From Cellulomonas sp. Leaf395 (lineage in GTDB: Bacteria; Actinomycetota; Actinomycetes; Actinomycetales; Cellulomonadaceae): DNA of 64,000 bases. Below are positions 41,782 through 52,717 of this stretch, piece after piece. Under the pieces are notes generated by a model that had not been told where the DNA came from, searched no databases, and saw only the letters and a program-made list of their open reading frames with translations. Position 1 is the stretch's first letter. Each line of letters opens with the position of its first letter. A program made the translations under genes and the position numbers. The DNA is taken from NCBI RefSeq assembly GCF_001424125.1, contig NZ_LMQI01000002.1, positions 186,001 through 250,000 of the forward strand. The letters run 5' to 3'.

Positions 41782-42546
41782 TCAGACTCCGGCGCGGACC
41801 ACCCGGTTGTTGCTGGCCTGCGCTCGCGGGCGGACCACCAGCAGGTCGACGTTGACGTGCGCCGGCCGGCCGAGCGACCACGCGATGGCGTCGGCGATGT
41901 CGTCCGCGACGAGCGGCTCGTACCCCGCGTACACGGCGGCGGCGCGCTCGCTGTCGCCGTCGAAGCGGACCATCGAGAACTCCTCGGTGGCCACGGCGCC
42001 CGGCGCGATCTCGATGATGCGGATCGGCTCGCCGAGGATCTCCCAGCGCAGCGTCGTCGCGAGCATCCGCTCCGCGTGCTTGGCCCCGACGTACCCCGCG
42101 CCACCCTCGTAGGTGCCGTGCGCGGCCGTCGAGGTCACCACGACGATGTCGCCGCCGTCGTCCTCGCGCAGCTGCGGGAGCAGCGCCTGCGTCACGCGCA
42201 GCGTGCCGAGGACGTTGAGCTCGTACATCTGACGCCAGTGGTCCAGGTCCGCGGACTCGACCGGGTCCAGCCCGAAGGCGCCGCCGGCGTTGTTGACCAG
42301 CGCGTCGAGCGGACCGCCGTCGGCCACCTGCGCCGCGAGCCGCGCGACGTCGGCATCGTCGGTGACGTCGGCGACGATCGTGCTCGCGCCGGTCTCGTCG
42401 GCCAGCGCCTCCAGACGGTCCGCACGGCGGGCCGTCGCGACGACGTCCCAGCCCTCCGCGCGAAGACGGCGAACGGTGGCCGCGCCGATCCCGGAGGAGG
42501 CGCCGGTGACGAGGGCGCGACGGGGTCGGTCGAGGGCGGTGCTCAT
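41782..42546 (-). CDS. Short-chain dehydrogenase/reductase (YdfG-like)
   Basis: This NAD(P)-dependent oxidoreductase has 254 residues and a classical SDR fold. The cofactor motif is TGASSGIG (14-21), followed by NNAGGAFG and the catalytic Ser (VTSTAAHG) and YxxxK (YVGAK). The Arg in ARRADR after the second strand points to NADP. Position at the end of the pyrimidine cluster suggests reduction of malonic semialdehyde to 3-hydroxypropionate, as YdfG does in the Rut pathway; that is inference. The ATG at 42546 was chosen as the start of the fold, with GGGAG upstream. Confidence 0.85.
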   Translation of the reverse strand: MSTALDRPRRALVTGASSGIGAATVRRLRAEGWDVVATARRADRLEALADETGASTIVADVTDDADVARLAAQVADGGPLDALVNNAGGAFGLDPVESADLDHWRQMYELNVLGTLRVTQALLPQLREDDGGDIVVVTSTAAHGTYEGGAGYVGAKHAERMLATTLRWEILGEPIRIIEIAPGAVATEEFSMVRFDGDSERAAAVYAGYEPLVADDIADAIAWSLGRPAHVNVDLLVVRPRAQASNNRVVRAGV

Positions 42547-42630
42547 GGGGGTCTCCCGGTGGTGGGTGGGTGGAGGCGCGGGCATGCCGACCGTCGTCGG
42601 CACGGCAGGACGGTGGGGACGGGCAGCAGG

Positions 42631-43935
42631 CTAAGCGACCTCGGCGAGGACCTCGCTCAGGAGACCGAGGCCGGTCGCGGCCTCGTCCGACGTGACCACG
42701 CAGGGCGGCACGACGTGCACCCGGTTGTCGGCGAGGAACGGGAGCAGCCCGCGGGCCAGCGCGCCGGCCTTGATGCGGCCCATGAGCGCGGCGTCGACGG
42801 GCTCGCGGGTGGCCTGGTCCGTGACCAGCTCCACGGCCCAGAACACGCCGAGCCCGCGGACCTCGCCGACCAGCGGGTTGGTCGCGGCCAGCTCCGCCAA
42901 CCCCGGACCGAGCACGTCGCGGCCGATCGCGGCGGCGTTCTCGACGATCCCCTCGTCGGCCATGGCGTCGAGCGCGGCGACGATCGACCCCATCGCCAGC
43001 GGGTGGCCCGAGTAGGTCAGCCCACCGGGGAACACCCGGTCGTCGAAGGTCTTCGCGATCGGTTCGCTGAGGATGACCCCGCCCGCGGGGACGTAGCCGG
43101 AGTTGACCCCCTTGGCGAAGGTGATCAGGTCCGGGACCACGTCGAACGAGTCGAACGCGAACCACTTCCCCGTGCGGCCGAACCCGGCCATGACCTCGTC
43201 GAGGATGAGCAGGATGCCGTACCTGTCGGCGATCGCGCGCACGCCGGCCAGGTAGCCGGGCGGTGGGACGAGCACGCCGGCCGTGCCCGGGATGGTCTCC
43301 AGCAGGATCGCCGCGACCGACGCCGGACCTTCCGCCTGGATCACGCGCTCGAGGTGGTGCAGCGCGCGCTCGGACTCCTGCTCCGGCGTGGTCGCCCAGA
43401 ACTCCGAGCGGTACAGGTAGGGGCCGAAGTGGTGCACGTGCGCGCGGGCGTACTCGTTGGGCACGCGCCGCCAGTCCCCCGTCGCCACCACCGCCGCGCC
43501 GGTGTTGCCGTGGTACGAGCGGTACGCCGACACCACCTTGTCCCGACCGGTGTGCAGGCGGGCCATCCGGATCGCGTTCTCGTTGGCGTCGGCCCCGCCG
43601 TTGGTGAAGAACACGCTGGTGAAACCGTCGGGGGCGTGGCTCAGCACCTTCTCGGCAGCGCGGCCGCGGGTGAGGTTCGCCGTCGCGGGCGCGACCGTCG
43701 TGAGCGTCGCGGCCTGCTCCTGGATCGCGGCCACGACGCGAGGGTGCTGGTGCCCGATGTTGGTGTTGACCAGCTGGCTGGAGAAGTCCAGGTACCGCCG
43801 ACCCGCGTGGTCCCACACGGTCGAACCCAGCCCGCCGGCGATGACCAGCGGGCTCAGGTGCGCCTGCGCCGACCAGGAGTGGAAGACGTGGTCGCGGTCG
43901 AGACGCAGCGCGGTGGCGTCGTCGTCGGTGGTCAT
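42631..43935 (-). CDS. Class III aminotransferase (beta-alanine/omega-amino acid type)
   Basis: This 434-residue PLP enzyme has the fold-type I class III motifs: FTNGGADANENAIRMAR near 110-126, SYHGNTGAA, the Asp motif LLILDEVMAGFGRTG and PLP lysine Lys275 in ITFAKGVNSG. Beta-alanine:pyruvate or similar omega-transaminases fit both motifs and context. In reductive pyrimidine degradation, beta-alanine made by the hydrolases is converted to malonic semialdehyde. The gene lies between the importer genes and the SDR. Cytosolic. Confidence 0.88.
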   Translation of the reverse strand: MTTDDDATALRLDRDHVFHSWSAQAHLSPLVIAGGLGSTVWDHAGRRYLDFSSQLVNTNIGHQHPRVVAAIQEQAATLTTVAPATANLTRGRAAEKVLSHAPDGFTSVFFTNGGADANENAIRMARLHTGRDKVVSAYRSYHGNTGAAVVATGDWRRVPNEYARAHVHHFGPYLYRSEFWATTPEQESERALHHLERVIQAEGPASVAAILLETIPGTAGVLVPPPGYLAGVRAIADRYGILLILDEVMAGFGRTGKWFAFDSFDVVPDLITFAKGVNSGYVPAGGVILSEPIAKTFDDRVFPGGLTYSGHPLAMGSIVAALDAMADEGIVENAAAIGRDVLGPGLAELAATNPLVGEVRGLGVFWAVELVTDQATREPVDAALMGRIKAGALARGLLPFLADNRVHVVPPCVVTSDEAATGLGLLSEVLAEVA

Positions 43936-44000
43936 GGTGCATCTCCTTCTGGTGCGGGCCGCGCGCGGGCGCCGATCTTGACGCCCGCGCGCGGACGTGC

Positions 44001-45167
44001 TCAGTTGCCGCCGGCCTCGAGTGTGACCTCGATCGGCTCGAAGCCCTCGCCCGACACGTCGACACCCTCGTCCTCGAGCTCGGCCAGGGCCTTCTCGACG
44101 TACTCGTTCGTGTACGCGTCGGCGTCGGGCTCAGCCGTGATCACGGTCGCGCCCTGGTCGTTCTTCGTTTCCAGCGCGACCTCGACCGTCTGGTCCCAGG
44201 CAGCCTCGTCGATCATGCCGATGCCGTCCGGCGACGGCCAGATCAGCTTGTTGATCTCGTTGGTCTGCCACAGCTGGTGGCTGTTGCCCAGCTGCGACCC
44301 CTGGGCCACGACGATGTCCCGCGCCGCCTCCGGGTTGTCCCGCGCGTAGATCCAGCCCTTGAGGCTCGCCTTGATGAACTTCACGGTCGTGTCCTGGTAC
44401 GCCTCGTCGTCCGCGAGCTTCTCCGAGTTCGCCCAGATGGCGTCCTGGAGCATCGCGGTGCCCTCGTCGTTCCAGTCGACGGCCGTGAAGTCGTCGGCCG
44501 TGTACAGCTCGCCCGTGTCGGGGTTCTCCGCCTCGAGCAGCTGGGCGTACTCGTTGTACGTCATCGCCTGTGCGGCGTCGATGTCGCCCGCCAGGAACGC
44601 GTTCATGTCGAACTGCTGCTGGACCAGCGTGACGTCGGTCGCCGGGTCGAGGCCGGCCTTCGTCATGCCGGCGAACAGCTCGAACTCGTTGCCGTAGCCC
44701 CAGTTGCCGACCGTCTTGCCCTCGAGGTCGGCGGCGGACGAGATGCCCTTGTCCGCGAACGCGACCTGCAGCGTCCCCGACGTCTGGAAGATCTGCGCGA
44801 CGTCGGTGATCCCGGCGCCCTGCTCCCTCGACGCCAGCGCCTTGGGCACCCACGCGATCGCGTAGTCGACGGACCCGTCGGCCAGGACCGACTGCGGGAC
44901 GATGTCGGTGCCGCCCTCGACGATCTCGACGTCGAGGCCCTCCTCCTCGTAGTAGCCCTGGTCGACCGCCGCGTAGTAGCCGGCGAACTGTGCCTGGGTG
45001 AACCACTGGAGCTGGAGCTTGACGGGGGTCAGCTCGCCGTCGGCAGCGTCGCTCGCCGCGGGCTCGTCGGAACCGCCGTCGTCGTCGGAGCTGCATCCGG
45101 ACAGGACGAGCGCGGCGGCGACGCCGACCGCGGCCGCGCCCCACGCAGTACGCCTGGTGAGTCTCAT
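44001..45167 (-). CDS. ABC importer substrate-binding lipoprotein, NMT1/THI5-like
   Basis: This membrane-anchored binding protein has 388 residues. A lipoprotein signal is clear: MRLTRRTAWG, a hydrophobic stretch, then the lipobox LVLSGC with Cys25. The mature protein fits the NMT1/THI5-like fold that binds pyrimidine-like compounds (VKLQLQWFTQAQFAGYYAAVDQGYYEEEGLDVEIVEGG). Context points to uptake of pyrimidines, dihydropyrimidines, hydantoins or hydroxymethylpyrimidine. It is downstream of the two permeases and the ATPase. Confidence 0.88.
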   Translation of the reverse strand: MRLTRRTAWGAAAVGVAAALVLSGCSSDDDGGSDEPAASDAADGELTPVKLQLQWFTQAQFAGYYAAVDQGYYEEEGLDVEIVEGGTDIVPQSVLADGSVDYAIAWVPKALASREQGAGITDVAQIFQTSGTLQVAFADKGISSAADLEGKTVGNWGYGNEFELFAGMTKAGLDPATDVTLVQQQFDMNAFLAGDIDAAQAMTYNEYAQLLEAENPDTGELYTADDFTAVDWNDEGTAMLQDAIWANSEKLADDEAYQDTTVKFIKASLKGWIYARDNPEAARDIVVAQGSQLGNSHQLWQTNEINKLIWPSPDGIGMIDEAAWDQTVEVALETKNDQGATVITAEPDADAYTNEYVEKALAELEDEGVDVSGEGFEPIEVTLEAGGN

Positions 45168-45234
45168 CGTTCTCCCTCTCGTTGGCTGTCTGTGCGGAAT
45201 CGGCCGGCCCGGCGTCGCTGACAGGCGGACGTCT

Positions 45235-45996
45235 CTAGCCCCCGTGGCGCCTCGCCACCGCGCGCTCCAGGGCGAGCGTGGCGAGGTAGAACACGAGACC
45301 CAGCAGGATGGCGCCGAGCACGAACGCCCACGCCCGGGCGTAGGCGCTGTTGGACGCCGCCGACGTGATGCGCGACCCGAGCCCGTTCTGCAGCCCGCCG
45401 AAGTACTCCGCGACGATCGCCGCGATGACAGCCGTCGACGACGCGATCCTCAGCCCCGTGAACAGGTACGGCAGCGCGCCGGGGATCGTCACCGTCCGCG
45501 TGATCTGGCGAGGGGTGGCCGCATACGCCGCGAGCAGGTCGCGGTGCACCGGCTGCACCTGGCGCAGCCCGCGGAGCATGTTGACGAACACCGGCGCGAA
45601 GACGACGACCGCCACGACGAGCCGTCGCGGGGTGGTCGAGGTGGTGCCGAACATCGTGTTCAGCGCGGGTGCGAGAGCGACGATCGGCATCACCGACAGG
45701 GCCGCGGCCGTCGGCGACAGGAGCGTGTCCGCCATCCGGCTGCGCGCCGCGACGATCGCGGCGCCGACGCCCACCAGGCTGCCGACCACGAGCCCGACCA
45801 GCACGTTCATCCCCGTGGCGAGCGCCGCGGACCACACGAGCGGCAGGACGAGGACGAGCTGCTCGACGATCGCCGTCGGGCTGGGCAGCAGGTACGGCTT
45901 GATCCCCGCGCCGACGACGACCGCCTGCCAGAGGACGAGCGCGACCACGCCCAGCAGGACCGGCGCGACCCAGCGGCGCACCGCGACGCCGCTCAT
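45235..45996 (-). CDS. ABC importer permease
   Basis: This 253-residue inner-membrane permease of the SsuC/TauC class has six hydrophobic segments. The EAA loop is AAYAATPRQITRTVTIPGALPYLFTGLRIA (near 155-185). The ATG at 45996 overlaps the stop of the ATPase gene as ATGA. It pairs with the second permease in this locus, probably as a heterodimer. Confidence 0.88.
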   Translation of the reverse strand: MSGVAVRRWVAPVLLGVVALVLWQAVVVGAGIKPYLLPSPTAIVEQLVLVLPLVWSAALATGMNVLVGLVVGSLVGVGAAIVAARSRMADTLLSPTAAALSVMPIVALAPALNTMFGTTSTTPRRLVVAVVVFAPVFVNMLRGLRQVQPVHRDLLAAYAATPRQITRTVTIPGALPYLFTGLRIASSTAVIAAIVAEYFGGLQNGLGSRITSAASNSAYARAWAFVLGAILLGLVFYLATLALERAVARRHGG

Positions 45997-46787
45997 CGCA
46001 GGTCCACACCGCGAGCGGTGACCGGCGTGCCGTGCAGCGCCTCGCGGACGGCGGTGACCGCGGCGAAGAAGGACGCGTCCTCCCGAAGCCCTTCCCCACG
46101 CTCGTCGCCGAGCGTGATCGGCACGACCGCGCTGATCCGCCCCGGTCGGGGTGACATCACGACCACCCGCTGGGACAGGAACACGGCCTCGGGGATCGAG
46201 TGCGTGACGAACACGACCGCCGCCCCGCTCTCCGCGCAGATCCGCACGAGCTCGGTCTGCATGCGCTCCCGCGTCATCTCGTCGAGCGCGCCGAACGGCT
46301 CGTCCATGAGCAGCATGCTGGGCCGCTCCGCGAGCGACCGGGCGATCGCGACGCGCTGCTGCATGCCGCCGGACAGCTGGTGCGGGAAGTGCCCGGCGAA
46401 CTCGTCGAGCCCCACCAGCGACAGCAGCTCGGCCGCGCGCACGGCGCGCTCGCCCTTGCCGACGCCGTGCAGCTCCAGCGGCAGCTCCACGTTCGCGGTC
46501 ACCGTCCGCCACGGCAGCAGTCCGGCCTGCTGGAACGCGATGCCGTAGTCCTGTGCCTCGCGGGCCTGCCGAGGCGTCTTGCCGAACACCGTGAGCTCGC
46601 CGGTCGTGGGTGTGTCGAGGTCGGCGATCAGACGCAGCAGCGTCGACTTCCCGCAGCCGGACGGGCCGATGAGGGAGACGAACTCCCCGGCGGCGACGGT
46701 GAGGTCGATGCCGTCCAGGGCGATCACCTCTCCGGAGCGTGACGAGAAGACCTTCCCGACGCCCCGGGCTTCGACGGCGTTCGTCAT
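45993..46787 (-). CDS. ABC importer ATP-binding protein
   Basis: This 264-residue ATPase is of the SsuB/TauB type. Walker A is GPSGCGKST (41-49), the Q-loop is GIAFQQAGLLPW, the signature LSGGMQQR, Walker B MLLMDEPFGALD and the switch THSIPEA. It overlaps permease genes on both sides by four bases (ATGA), so the three are made together. It supplies energy to the NMT1/THI5-like importer. Confidence 0.92.
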   Translation of the reverse strand: MTNAVEARGVGKVFSSRSGEVIALDGIDLTVAAGEFVSLIGPSGCGKSTLLRLIADLDTPTTGELTVFGKTPRQAREAQDYGIAFQQAGLLPWRTVTANVELPLELHGVGKGERAVRAAELLSLVGLDEFAGHFPHQLSGGMQQRVAIARSLAERPSMLLMDEPFGALDEMTRERMQTELVRICAESGAAVVFVTHSIPEAVFLSQRVVVMSPRPGRISAVVPITLGDERGEGLREDASFFAAVTAVREALHGTPVTARGVDLR

Positions 46788-47719
46788 CTGACCTCCGCAT
46801 ACCGGTAGCGGCCCAGGCCGAGCCCGAGCAGGGACACGAGAGCAGCCGCCAGCAGACCCAGCATCGCGGCGGCGATGATCGCCGCCCACGGCTTGGCCGG
46901 GTCGCCGCTGGCGGACTGGGCATAGCCGATGATCAGCCGCCCGATGCCGCCCTTCGTGCCCGTCGACACCTCCGCGACGATCGCGCCGACCACCGCCGTC
47001 GCCGCCCCGAGCCGCAGCGCCGGCAGGAGGTACGGCACGCTCGCCGGCAGCCGCAGCGACAGCATGGTGCGGGTCCAGCTGGCGGCCTGCGCGCGGAACA
47101 GCTCGACCTGCGCGGCGGGCGGCGACTGGAAGCCCCGCAGGGCACCGATGGTCACCGGGAAGAACGCGAGATAGCTCGCGATGAGCGCGACCGACATCCA
47201 CCGCTGCCACTCGAACGTCCCGATGTGGATGCGCCCGCCCCAGCCGACGACCAGCGGCGCCAGCGCGATGAGCGGCACGGTCTGGCTCAGCACCACCCAC
47301 GGCACCAGAGCCGACTCGGCCATCTGCCACCGCATCATGAGCGCGGCGAGCAGCAGTCCACCGATCGACCCGACCAGCCAGCCCGCGAGCGCGACCCGCA
47401 GCGTGAACCAGCAGGCCGAGAGCATCGCGCTCAGCACCGTCGGTGAGCCGGCGGCCGACGTCTCCGGCTGGAGCACCCGGTCGGCGACGTCCCACACGTG
47501 CGGCATCGCCAGGTCGTCGGTCCGCGGCAGCACGCTCGCCTCGCCGAGGTGCCCGCCCGCGTCGGGCACGACGACCTTGACCAGCTCCCACAGCGCGGCG
47601 AGCAGGAGGATCGCGAGGACGGCGACCAGGATCCGTCGGCCCACCGTCGACCGCTCGCGCGGGCGGACGGGCACCGGTGCGGTGCGCTCCGGCGCGAGCG
47701 TGGTGGCCAGATCGGTCAT
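46784..47719 (-). CDS. ABC importer permease (second)
   Basis: This 311-residue permease has six to seven hydrophobic segments and an EAA loop RAQAASWTRTMLSLRLPASVPYLLPALRLG. It has a longer N-terminus than the first permease (APERTAPVPVRPRERSTVG before the first helix) and a periplasmic loop after it. The ATG at 47719 overlaps the stop of the LLM oxidoreductase gene as ATGA, and its stop overlaps the ATPase start. Confidence 0.88.
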   Translation of the reverse strand: MTDLATTLAPERTAPVPVRPRERSTVGRRILVAVLAILLLAALWELVKVVVPDAGGHLGEASVLPRTDDLAMPHVWDVADRVLQPETSAAGSPTVLSAMLSACWFTLRVALAGWLVGSIGGLLLAALMMRWQMAESALVPWVVLSQTVPLIALAPLVVGWGGRIHIGTFEWQRWMSVALIASYLAFFPVTIGALRGFQSPPAAQVELFRAQAASWTRTMLSLRLPASVPYLLPALRLGAATAVVGAIVAEVSTGTKGGIGRLIIGYAQSASGDPAKPWAAIIAAAMLGLLAAALVSLLGLGLGRYRYAEVR

Positions 47720-48744
47720 GCGGTGGCCACGACCGGGGTCGCCAGCGCGGGGATGACGTGCTCGCCGTAGACGCGCATCGTCTCCTCCTTGTTGTCGTGC
47801 TGGAGGTAGCCGGCGAACTGCGTGACGCCGAGGTCCCGCAGCGCCTCGAGCCGCTCGACGTGCTCCTGGGCGCTGCCGAGGATGCAGAACCGCTCCACGA
47901 TCTCGTCCGGCACGAACGCCGCGTGGGTGTTCCCCGCGCGGCCGTGCTCGTTGTAGTCGTAGCCCTGGCGCCCGGCGATGTAGTCGGTGAGGGCCTTCGG
48001 CACGGACGAGTCGGCGCCGTAGCGGGCGACGATGTCCGCGACGTGGTTGCCGACCATGCCCCCGAACCATCGGCACTGCTCGCGCATGTGCGCTCTGCTG
48101 TCGGGCAAGTCCTCGCCGATGTACATGGGCGCGGCGATGCAGAACTGGATCGCGTCGGGGTCCCGGCCAGCCTGCTCGGCGGCGTCCCGGACCACCTTGA
48201 TGGTCCAGGCGGCGATGTCCGGGTCCGCGAGCTGCAGGATGAACCCGTCGCCCACCTCACCGGTGAGCTTCAGCGCCAGAGGCCCGTACGCGGCGACCCA
48301 GATGTCGAGGGTCGACCCGCGCGACCAGGGAAAGTGCACCTTGGCGCCGTTCACCTCGACGGACCGGTCGTTGGCCAGCTCGCGGATGACGTGCACCGAC
48401 TCGCGCAGCGTCGCCAGGTTGGACGGCCTCCCGTGCAGCGTCCGCACGGCGGAGTCGCCTCGACCGATGCCGCAGATGGTGCGGTTGCCGTACATCTCGT
48501 TGAGCGTGGCGAACAGCGACGCGATCACCGTCCAGTCCCGTGTCGCCGGGTTGGTCACCATGGGCCCGACCATCACCTTGCGGGTGGCGGCGAGGATCGC
48601 CGAGTAGATGACGAACGGCTCCTGCCAGAGCAGGTGCGAGTCGAACGTCCACACGTGGCTGAACCCGTGCGTCTCGGCCAGGCGCGCGAGCTCGACCGTG
48701 CGGGAGGCGGGCGGGTTCGTCTGCAGGACGACGCCGAAGTCCAT
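47716..48744 (-). CDS. LLM class F420- or FMN-dependent oxidoreductase in the pyrimidine cluster
   Basis: This bacterial-luciferase-like protein has 342 residues and a TIM barrel. It opens with MDFGVVLQTNPPASRTVELARLAETHGFSHVWTFDSHLLWQEPF. Motifs include MVGPMVTNPATRDWTVIASLFATLNEMYGNRTICGIGRGDSA and DIWVAAYGPLALKLTGEVGDGFIL. Relatives beside dihydropyrimidinase genes are grouped with the methylene-tetrahydromethanopterin-reductase-like LLM proteins. No dihydropyrimidine dehydrogenase is present here, so reduction of uracil/thymine, or oxidation of a related intermediate, is a reasonable guess. It lies between the hydantoinase gene and the importer, overlapping the latter. Confidence 0.85.
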   Translation of the reverse strand: MDFGVVLQTNPPASRTVELARLAETHGFSHVWTFDSHLLWQEPFVIYSAILAATRKVMVGPMVTNPATRDWTVIASLFATLNEMYGNRTICGIGRGDSAVRTLHGRPSNLATLRESVHVIRELANDRSVEVNGAKVHFPWSRGSTLDIWVAAYGPLALKLTGEVGDGFILQLADPDIAAWTIKVVRDAAEQAGRDPDAIQFCIAAPMYIGEDLPDSRAHMREQCRWFGGMVGNHVADIVARYGADSSVPKALTDYIAGRQGYDYNEHGRAGNTHAAFVPDEIVERFCILGSAQEHVERLEALRDLGVTQFAGYLQHDNKEETMRVYGEHVIPALATPVVATA

Positions 48745-48755
48745 GGGGTGCCCTT

Positions 48756-50174
<1,419 letters not shown>

Positions 50175-50199
50175 GGCTGGGCCTACCGTTCCGTCGAGA

Positions 50200-51048
50200 T
50201 CAGGGAGCCACGATGGGGCCGTAGGCGTCCGGCCGCCGGTCCCGGAAGAACTGCCACCGTTCGCGCACGATGCGGATCTGGTCCAGGTCGAGGTCCCGGA
50301 CGATCAGCTGGTTCTCGCTCGACGAGCCGACCTCGCCGACGTAGTTGCCGTCCGGTCCGACGGCGTACGACGAGCCGTAGAAGTTGACCGCCTCGTCGCC
50401 GTACTCGTTGTCCTCGAGCCCCACGCGGTTGTTGGCGACGACGAAGTAGCCGTTGGCCACCGCGGCGGCCGGCTGCTCGATCTCCCACAGCTTGTTCGAG
50501 ATGCCGGGGGCCGTGGCGTTGGGGTTGAACACGATCTGCGCCCCGTTCAGGGCCAGCACCCGCCATCCCTCCGGGAAGTGCCGGTCGTAGCAGATGTTCA
50601 CGCCGATCGTGCCGACGGCCGTCTCGAACACCGGGTACCCGAGGTTGCCGGGGCGGAAGTAGAACTTCTCCCAGAACTTGGGCAGGTTCGGGATGTGGTG
50701 CTTGCGGTACTTGCCGAGGTAGCTGCCGTCGGCGTCGATCACCGCAGCCGTGTTGTAGAGGACGCCGGGCTGCTCCTCCTCGTACACCGGGAGCACGATG
50801 ACGATGCCGAGCTCCTTGGCCAGCGCCGCGAACCGCTCCGTCGTCGGCCCGGGGACCGACTCCGCGAAGTCGTAGTAGGCGGTGTCCTGCGTGATCCCGA
50901 AGTACGGGCCGTAGAACAGCTCCTGGAACGCGATGATCTGCGCGCCCTGCGAGGCGGCCTCACGGGTCCACGCTTCGTGGAGCGCGATCATCGACTCCTT
51001 GTCGCCCGTCCAGGTGGCCTGGGTGAACGCGACGCGTACGACGGTCAT
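50200..51048 (-). CDS. Beta-ureidopropionase / N-carbamoyl hydrolase (nitrilase superfamily)
   Basis: This carbon-nitrogen hydrolase has 282 residues. The Glu-Lys-Cys triad is Glu43 (AFQELFYGPY), Lys116 (YRKHHIP) and Cys153 (GVNICYDRHFPE). NATAPGISNKLWEIEQPAAAVANGYFVVANNR is typical of beta-ureidopropionases. It would release CO2 and ammonia from N-carbamoyl-beta-alanine to give beta-alanine, the substrate of the aminotransferase in the same unit. The ATG at 51048 was chosen for the strong GGAGGAG upstream. It is the first gene of the operon, divergent from the MocR regulator. Confidence 0.92.
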   Translation of the reverse strand: MTVVRVAFTQATWTGDKESMIALHEAWTREAASQGAQIIAFQELFYGPYFGITQDTAYYDFAESVPGPTTERFAALAKELGIVIVLPVYEEEQPGVLYNTAAVIDADGSYLGKYRKHHIPNLPKFWEKFYFRPGNLGYPVFETAVGTIGVNICYDRHFPEGWRVLALNGAQIVFNPNATAPGISNKLWEIEQPAAAVANGYFVVANNRVGLEDNEYGDEAVNFYGSSYAVGPDGNYVGEVGSSSENQLIVRDLDLDQIRIVRERWQFFRDRRPDAYGPIVAP

Positions 51049-51151
51049 AGGGCTCCTCCGCATCTCTCAGCTCGACCGGCCTCGGAGCCCCGACGTGGCG
51101 CCGCAGTGCCCGTTCTTGGCACCGTAGCCTGGAATGTGACTGTCCGGGTTG

Positions 51152-51224
51152 AACATTTCTGCACCGTTACTGACGGGTACCTGGACGGGAACATCGGGGA
51201 CGCCCACGTAAACATCTGCGCCGT
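51152..51224. promoter_or_regulatory. Direct repeats in the MocR/operon intergenic region
   Basis: Two related repeats occur: aacatttctgcaccgt (51152-51167) and aacatctgcgccgt (51211-51224), about 59 bases apart. A further aacatc lies between them at 51190-51195. MocR-type regulators typically bind direct repeats in a divergent promoter. Both the operon and the regulator gene start from this 225-base gap. Confidence 0.45.
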
Positions 51225-51273
51225 CGCCCGCACGGTCCGCGCGCCCCCCGTCCGGGCGTGCATCCTGACCCGC

Positions 51274-52659
51274 ATGGACCTCGCCTCCCACGTCGACGAC
51301 CGCAGTCCTCGCGGTATCGCAGCGACTGTGGCGCGCCTGGTCCGCGGCGGTGACCTGCGACCCGGCGACCGGCTGCCGACGGTCCGCACCCTCGCCGCCG
51401 ACCTCGGCGTCAGCCCCGCGACCGTGAGCGGCGCATGGCAGGCACTGTCGGCGGTGGGCATCGTGATCTCCCGCGGCAGGGCCGGGACCGTCGTGCTCCC
51501 CCCGCCCGCCAGCTGGCTCCCGCCCCGCTACCGCGACCTGGCCGGCGGTGCGCCCGCCCGCCTCGACCTGTCGACCGGCACCCCCGACCCCGAGCTGCTG
51601 CCCCTGATCGGTCCCGCCCTGTCCCGGGTCGCCCTCCAGCGGCCCGCCGCGGACACCGGCGCCTACGTCACCTCCCCCGTCGTGCCCGCCCTGGAGGTGC
51701 TGCTCCGCGACTCGTGGCCGTTCGCGCCGCAGCGCATCACGGTCGTCGACGGGGCCCTGGACGCCATCAGCCGCACCCTCGAGCGCGTCGCCGGCTACGG
51801 CTCACGCGTCGCCGTCGAGGACCCTGGGTTCCCACCCCTGTTCGACCTGCTCGACCAGCTGGGCCTCGTGCGCGTCCCCGTCACGCTCGACCGCCACGGC
51901 ATGCGGCCCGATGCGCTCGAGCGGGCACTCGACGCCGGGGCGGGCGTCGTCGTCCTGCAACCGCGCGCCCACAACCCGACCGGCGTGAGCATGACGGCCA
52001 CCCGCGCCCGCGACCTCGCCGCCGTCCTGCGCCGGCACGACGCCCTGGTCCTCGAGGACGACCACTCGGGCGAGATCGCGTCCGCCCGCGACGTCAGCCT
52101 GGGGTCGCTCCTGCCCGACCGGGTCGTGCACGTCCGCTCCTACTCCAAGTCCCACGGCCCCGACCTGCGCATCGCCGCCGTCGGCGGACCCGCCTCCGTG
52201 CTCGACGGACTGGTCGCCCGCCGCATGCTCGGCCCCGGCTGGACCAGCCGCCTGCTCCAGCACGTCCTGGTCGACCTCCTCACCGACAGCAGCGCCATCG
52301 AGGCGGTCGCCCACGCCCGCCGCGTCTACTACGCCCGCCGCCGAGCCCTGCGCGACGCGCTCGCCACCCACGGCGTCACGATCGACCCGGGCGACGGCAT
52401 CAACGTCTGGCTCCCGGTCCACGACGAGCGCACCGCCCTGGTCCGCCTCGAGGCCGCCGGCATCCGCGTCGCGCCGGGCACCCCGTTCTCCGCGGACGGC
52501 GGCACGACCTCGTCGGGCGGGAGCACCGATCTCATGGGCGAGGACAGCGGGTCGCTTGCCGGCTCCACGCCCCGCGCCCACGTCCGTGTCACGGTCGGCC
52601 TCCTCGGCGCCGAGGTCGAGGACGTCGCCCGAGCCCTGGCCCTTGCCGCGGCACCCTGA
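51274..52659 (+). CDS. MocR-type GntR regulator with aminotransferase domain
   Basis: This 461-residue regulator has an N-terminal GntR winged helix (DDRSPRGIAATVARLVRGG, then RLPTVRTLAADLGVSPATVSGAWQAL) and a class I aminotransferase-like domain from about 90. The PLP lysine is in VRSYSKSHGPDLRI and the Asp/Asn motifs are in RAHNPTG and LVLEDDHSG. MocR proteins use PLP-bound ligand to control a divergent operon. The ligand here may be beta-alanine or a similar amine. The ATG at 51274 starts the winged helix; longer in-frame starts run into the divergent gene. Confidence 0.92.
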   Translation: MDLASHVDDRSPRGIAATVARLVRGGDLRPGDRLPTVRTLAADLGVSPATVSGAWQALSAVGIVISRGRAGTVVLPPPASWLPPRYRDLAGGAPARLDLSTGTPDPELLPLIGPALSRVALQRPAADTGAYVTSPVVPALEVLLRDSWPFAPQRITVVDGALDAISRTLERVAGYGSRVAVEDPGFPPLFDLLDQLGLVRVPVTLDRHGMRPDALERALDAGAGVVVLQPRAHNPTGVSMTATRARDLAAVLRRHDALVLEDDHSGEIASARDVSLGSLLPDRVVHVRSYSKSHGPDLRIAAVGGPASVLDGLVARRMLGPGWTSRLLQHVLVDLLTDSSAIEAVAHARRVYYARRRALRDALATHGVTIDPGDGINVWLPVHDERTALVRLEAAGIRVAPGTPFSADGGTTSSGGSTDLMGEDSGSLAGSTPRAHVRVTVGLLGAEVEDVARALALAAAP

Positions 52660-52717
52660 GCGCGAGCTGGACCGGCTGAGCCTCGGGGATGGCGCTCCGC
52701 TGCCTGGAGGCCGTCGA

